A program made the translations under genes and the position numbers. This document shows, in pieces, positions 4,897-8,274 of a DNA stretch of 8,274 nucleotides (its first letter is position 1; every line of letters starts with the position of its first letter). The stretch is from Solirubrobacterales bacterium (GTDB taxonomy: Bacteria > Actinomycetota > Thermoleophilia > Solirubrobacterales > Solirubrobacteraceae), in contig JAOPZO010000460.1 in the NCBI GenBank assembly GCA_025964065.1, positions 1 through 8,274 of the forward strand, given 5' to 3'. Below the pieces are notes generated by a model. It did no database searches and was not told where the DNA came from. It saw only the letters and a list, made by a program, of their open reading frames with translations.

Positions 4897-7800
4897 GTGT
4901 CCGCCGCCCTCGACGTCCCCGAGCTGCGGCGACGCCTGGGCGCGCTGACCCTCCGCGACGAGCACCGCCTCGGCGGCCGCCTGCAGCGCCTGCGCTCGCT
5001 GGAGGACATGGGCGCGCGCGAGCACGAGCTGGCGGGGTTCCTCACGGAGCTCGGGAAGGCCGACGCGCGCGTCGCCCAGCGCGTGGCGTCGGTGCCGAAG
5101 CTCACCTACCCCGAGCAGCTCCCCGTCTCCGCCCGGCGGGAGGAGCTCCTCGAGACGATCCGGGACAACCAGGTCGTCGTGGTCGCCGGCGAGACCGGCT
5201 CGGGCAAGACGACGCAGCTCCCGAAGATCTGCCTCGAGCTCGGCCGTGGCATCCGGGGCACGATCGCCCACACGCAGCCGCGCCGGCTCGCGGCGCGCAC
5301 GGTCGCGGAGCGGATCGCGGAGGAGCTCGCGGTCCCGCTCGGTGGGGCCGTCGGGTACTCCGTGCGCTTCACGCAGCGCTCGACCGCGGACACGCTGCTC
5401 AAGCTCATGACGGACGGCCTGCTGCTGGCCGAGGTCCAGCACGACCGCCTGCTGCGCCGCTACGACACGATCATCGTCGACGAGGCGCACGAGCGGTCGC
5501 TGAACATCGACTTCCTGCTGGGCTACCTGCGCGACCTGCTGCCGCGCCGGCCCGACCTCAAGCTCATCATCACGAGCGCGACGATCGACCCCGGCCGCTT
5601 CGCCGAGCACTTCGGCGGCGCCCCCGTCGTGGAGGTGAGCGGCCGCACGTACCCCGTCGAGGTGCGCTGGACCGAGCCCGCCGCGGAGGACGAGATCGCC
5701 GCCGACCCCATCGACCAGATCGGCGACGCGGTCGAGGAGCTCCTGACCGAGGGGGAGGGCGACGTGCTCGTGTTCCTCAGCGGGGAGCGCGAGATCCGCG
5801 ACACCGCCGAGGTCCTGAACGGGCGGCTCGGCCCCAAGGTCGAGGTCCTCCCGCTCTACAGCCGGCTGTCGGTGGCCGAGCAGCAGAAGGCGTTCCGGCC
5901 TCACGCCCACCAGCGTGTCGTGCTCGCCACGAACGTCGCCGAGACCTCCGTCACCGTCCCGGGGATCCGGTACGTCGTGGACCCGGGGACGGCGCGCATC
6001 TCGCGCTACTCCGCCCGGCTGAAGGTGCAGCGGCTCCCGATCGAGGAGGTCTCGCAGGCCAGCGCGGACCAGCGCAAGGGCCGCTGCGGCCGCGAGGGCC
6101 CCGGCATCTGCATCCGCCTCTACTCCGAGGAGGACTTCGAGGCGCGCCCGCGCTTCACCGACCCGGAGGTCCAGCGGACGAACCTCGCCTCGGTGATCCT
6201 GCAGATGGCGGCGCTCGGCCTCGGCGAGGTGGAGGACTTCGGCTTCCTCGACCCGCCCGACCGCCGCCAGGTCCGCGACGGGGTCAACCTGCTGCACGAG
6301 CTGGGCGCCCTCGATCCCGAGCAGGAGGACCCGCGCAGGCGCCTCACGCCGCTCGGGCGCCAGCTCGCCCGACTGCCCGTCGACCCGCGGCTCGGCCGCA
6401 TGGTGCTCGCCGCGGACCACCTCGAATGCGCCGACGAGCTCTGCATCGTGGTGGCCGCGCTCTCGATCCAGGACCCGCGCGAGCGCCCGAGCGACCTTCG
6501 GGCGCAGGCCGACCAGAGCCACGCGCGCTTCAAGGTCGAGGGCTCGGACTTCCTCTCCTACCTCGAGCTCTGGCGCTACCTCGAGGGGCTGCAGGCCGAG
6601 CTCTCCGGCAACCGGTTCCGCAAGCGCTGCAAGGCGGAGTTCCTGCACTACCTGCGCGTCCGGGAGTGGCAGGATCTGGCCGGCCAGGTCCGCCAGGCCG
6701 CCGAGGGCGTCGGCGTGCGCATCAACCAGTCGCCCGCCGAGCCGGCCGCCGTGCACCAGGCCATCCTCAGCGGGCTGCTCTCCCACATCGGGCTGAAGAG
6801 CCCGCGTGGCCGCGAGTACGAGGGCGCCCGCGGCGCGCGTTTCGCGGTCTTCCCGGGCTCCTCGCTCTCCCGCGGGCAGGCGAAGTGGGTCATGGCCGCC
6901 GAGCTCGTGGAGACCTCGCGGCTCTTCGCGCGCACGGTCGCGGAGATCAAGCCGAGCTGGATCGAGCCGCTCGCCGGGCACCTCGTGAAGCGCACCTACT
7001 CCGAGCCGCGCTGGGAGCGCCAGCGCGCGTCCGTCGTCGCCACGGAGCGCGTGACGCTCTACGGCCTGCCGGTCGTCGCGGGGCGCACGGTCGCCTACGG
7101 GCGCGTCGACGCGCCGATGTCCCGCGCGCTGTTCCTGCGCCGCGCGCTCGTGGAGGACGACTGGGAGAGCCCGCACGACTTCGTCGCCGAGAACCGCCGG
7201 CGGCTCGAGGAGATCGAGCAGCTCGAGCAGCGCACCCGCCGTCGCGACCTGCTCGTGAGCGACGACGTCCGCATGGACTTCTTCGACGCCCGCGTGCCCG
7301 AGGACGTGCTGAGCGGCCACCACTTCGACCGCTGGTGGCGCGAGGAACGGCGCAAGCACCCCGACCTCCTGACCTACCCGCGGGAGCTGCTGCTGCGGGG
7401 CGGGGTGGAGGTCGATCCGAAGGCGCGGCCCGCGACGTGGAAGCAGGGCGAGCTCAAGCTGCCGCTCACCTACCGCTTCGACCCGGGTGCGCCCGACGAC
7501 GGCGTCACGGTGCACGTCCCGCTCGCCGCGCTCGGCCAGCTGCGGCCCGTCGGATTCGACTGGCTCGTCCCGGCGTTCCGGGCGGAGCTCGTCACGGCGC
7601 TGCTGCGCGGCCTGCCCAAGGAGCTCCGCAAGCCGCTCGTCCCGGTCCCCGACCTCGTGGCGGAGCTCCTCGCGAGCGTGAAGCCGCGCAGCGCGCCGCT
7701 GCTCGAGGTCATCGGCGCCGAGCTCGAGCGCCGCCGCGGCGTCATCGTCCCGATCGGCCTGTTCCGGCCCGAGGAGCTCCCGCCGCACCTGCGCATGACG

Positions 7801-8274
7801 TTCTCCGTCGAGGACGAGGAGGGCCGCGTGGTCGGCGTGGGCGACGACCTCGACGCGCTTCGCGAGCAGCTCCGCCCCGCGCTGCAGGCCGAGCTCACCG
7901 CCGCCGCGCCCGACCTCGAGCGCACGGGGCAGACCCGCTGGACGTTCGGGGAGCTGCCGCGCGCGGTCGAGCACCCGGGGACGGGCGGCGCCGTGCAGGC
8001 GTACCCCGCCCTGGTCGACGAGGGCGCGAGCGTGGGCGTCCGGCTCCTCGACACCCCGCTCGCCCAGGCCGACCACATGCGGCTCGGGACCCTGCGGCTG
8101 CTCGACCTCACGACGCCGTCGCCGCTGCGGTGGGTTCGCGACCGGCTCGACCTGCCCACGCAGGTCGCGCTCTCCGCCGCGCCGCACGGGAGCCTCGGCG
8201 ACCTGCTCGCCGACGCCCGCCGCGCGGCGACGGAGGCGCTCATGGCCGAGGCGGGCGGCCCGGCGTGGGAGGAG
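4897..8274 (+). CDS. hrpA: HrpA-type DEAH-box ATP-dependent RNA helicase, 3' end outside the window
   Basis: An open frame of 1126 residues with no stop before the right edge; HrpA proteins are about 1300 residues, so roughly 150-180 are missing. It unwinds RNA using ATP; E. coli HrpA has been tied to mRNA processing and to rescue of stalled ribosomes. The N-terminal helices and the LTYPEQLPVS segment match HrpA. Helicase motifs follow in order: GETGSGKTTQ (98-107, K104), TQPRRLAA (126-133), DEAHERS (195-201), SAT (227-229), VLVFLSGERE (290-299), TNVAETSVT (345-353) and QRKGRCGRE (392-400). An HA2/winged-helix region spans about 430-560, an OB-like domain about 620-700, and a DUF3418 region from about 705 on, with RRRDLLVSDD and FFDARVP (795-801). 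All catalytic motifs are intact. GTG 4897 is chosen from the TAGCCT box 8 bases upstream and the match of the N-terminal helix to HrpA. Transcribed separately from the baeRF gene. Confidence 0.95.
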   Translation, partial: MSAALDVPELRRRLGALTLRDEHRLGGRLQRLRSLEDMGAREHELAGFLTELGKADARVAQRVASVPKLTYPEQLPVSARREELLETIRDNQVVVVAGETGSGKTTQLPKICLELGRGIRGTIAHTQPRRLAARTVAERIAEELAVPLGGAVGYSVRFTQRSTADTLLKLMTDGLLLAEVQHDRLLRRYDTIIVDEAHERSLNIDFLLGYLRDLLPRRPDLKLIITSATIDPGRFAEHFGGAPVVEVSGRTYPVEVRWTEPAAEDEIAADPIDQIGDAVEELLTEGEGDVLVFLSGEREIRDTAEVLNGRLGPKVEVLPLYSRLSVAEQQKAFRPHAHQRVVLATNVAETSVTVPGIRYVVDPGTARISRYSARLKVQRLPIEEVSQASADQRKGRCGREGPGICIRLYSEEDFEARPRFTDPEVQRTNLASVILQMAALGLGEVEDFGFLDPPDRRQVRDGVNLLHELGALDPEQEDPRRRLTPLGRQLARLPVDPRLGRMVLAADHLECADELCIVVAALSIQDPRERPSDLRAQADQSHARFKVEGSDFLSYLELWRYLEGLQAELSGNRFRKRCKAEFLHYLRVREWQDLAGQVRQAAEGVGVRINQSPAEPAAVHQAILSGLLSHIGLKSPRGREYEGARGARFAVFPGSSLSRGQAKWVMAAELVETSRLFARTVAEIKPSWIEPLAGHLVKRTYSEPRWERQRASVVATERVTLYGLPVVAGRTVAYGRVDAPMSRALFLRRALVEDDWESPHDFVAENRRRLEEIEQLEQRTRRRDLLVSDDVRMDFFDARVPEDVLSGHHFDRWWREERRKHPDLLTYPRELLLRGGVEVDPKARPATWKQGELKLPLTYRFDPGAPDDGVTVHVPLAALGQLRPVGFDWLVPAFRAELVTALLRGLPKELRKPLVPVPDLVAELLASVKPRSAPLLEVIGAELERRRGVIVPIGLFRPEELPPHLRMTFSVEDEEGRVVGVGDDLDALREQLRPALQAELTAAAPDLERTGQTRWTFGELPRAVEHPGTGGAVQAYPALVDEGASVGVRLLDTPLAQADHMRLGTLRLLDLTTPSPLRWVRDRLDLPTQVALSAAPHGSLGDLLADARRAATEALMAEAGGPAWEE

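Noticed and set aside
4567..8187. A 1206-codon open frame on the minus strand
   Set aside because: It lies antisense to hrpA, whose plus-strand translation shows every DEAH helicase motif. The minus product is a monotonous Arg/Leu/Glu/Ala/Asp/His sequence without domains, a by-product of high-GC codon periodicity.

Overview
The window is very GC-rich (third codon positions are almost all G or C in the clear genes) and looks like ordinary chromosome of a high-GC actinobacterium. The combination of an MSMEG_0570-family protein, a type II thymidine kinase, a bacterial eRF1-like (baeRF) protein and a long HrpA helicase, plus TAGCGT-type boxes just upstream of start codons, fits the Thermoleophilia/Solirubrobacterales side of the Actinomycetota. 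The taxon is an inference. There are no tRNA or rRNA genes, insertion sequences, CRISPR arrays or phage genes.

Layout. A 556-residue membrane-anchored protein of unknown function runs leftward (1686 to 16). Everything to its right runs rightward. A 131-base divergent promoter region (1687-1817) separates it from a 93-residue MSMEG_0570-family protein that starts at a TTG codon with a strong ribosome binding site. Next come a 59-residue unknown helical protein, then thymidine kinase (tdk) paired with a 128-residue three-helix membrane protein only 6 bases downstream. A 378-residue baeRF/Vms1-like protein follows, then a 316-base non-coding stretch that opens with a strong hairpin. The last gene is a 3.4-kb hrpA-type DEAH-box RNA helicase that starts at a GTG at 4897 and runs off the right end. 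It covers 41% of the window and is readable from its motifs even though its stop lies outside.

Regulation. Six of the seven confident genes have a TAG(C/A)(G/C)T box on their own strand. At four of them the last base of the box lies 7-9 bases before the start codon, which is the spacing expected for leaderless transcripts; a fifth is at 11 bases. The sixth, the MSMEG_0570-family gene, has a short leader with a Shine-Dalgarno sequence. Inverted repeats begin at the base directly after the stop codon of three genes and probably end the transcripts. The picture is of short, mostly single-gene transcription units.

Functional links. The clearest is between the baeRF-family protein and HrpA. The first resembles eRF1/Vms1 factors that act on peptidyl-tRNA at the ribosome. 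The second belongs to a helicase family that has been connected with rescue of stalled ribosomes. Their adjacency suggests, but does not prove, a shared role in translation quality control. The MSMEG_0570-family gene is isolated here from the nitrogen-related cluster in which its family is usually found. No new multi-gene system is evident; the window is mainly housekeeping plus several uncharacterised small or membrane proteins.
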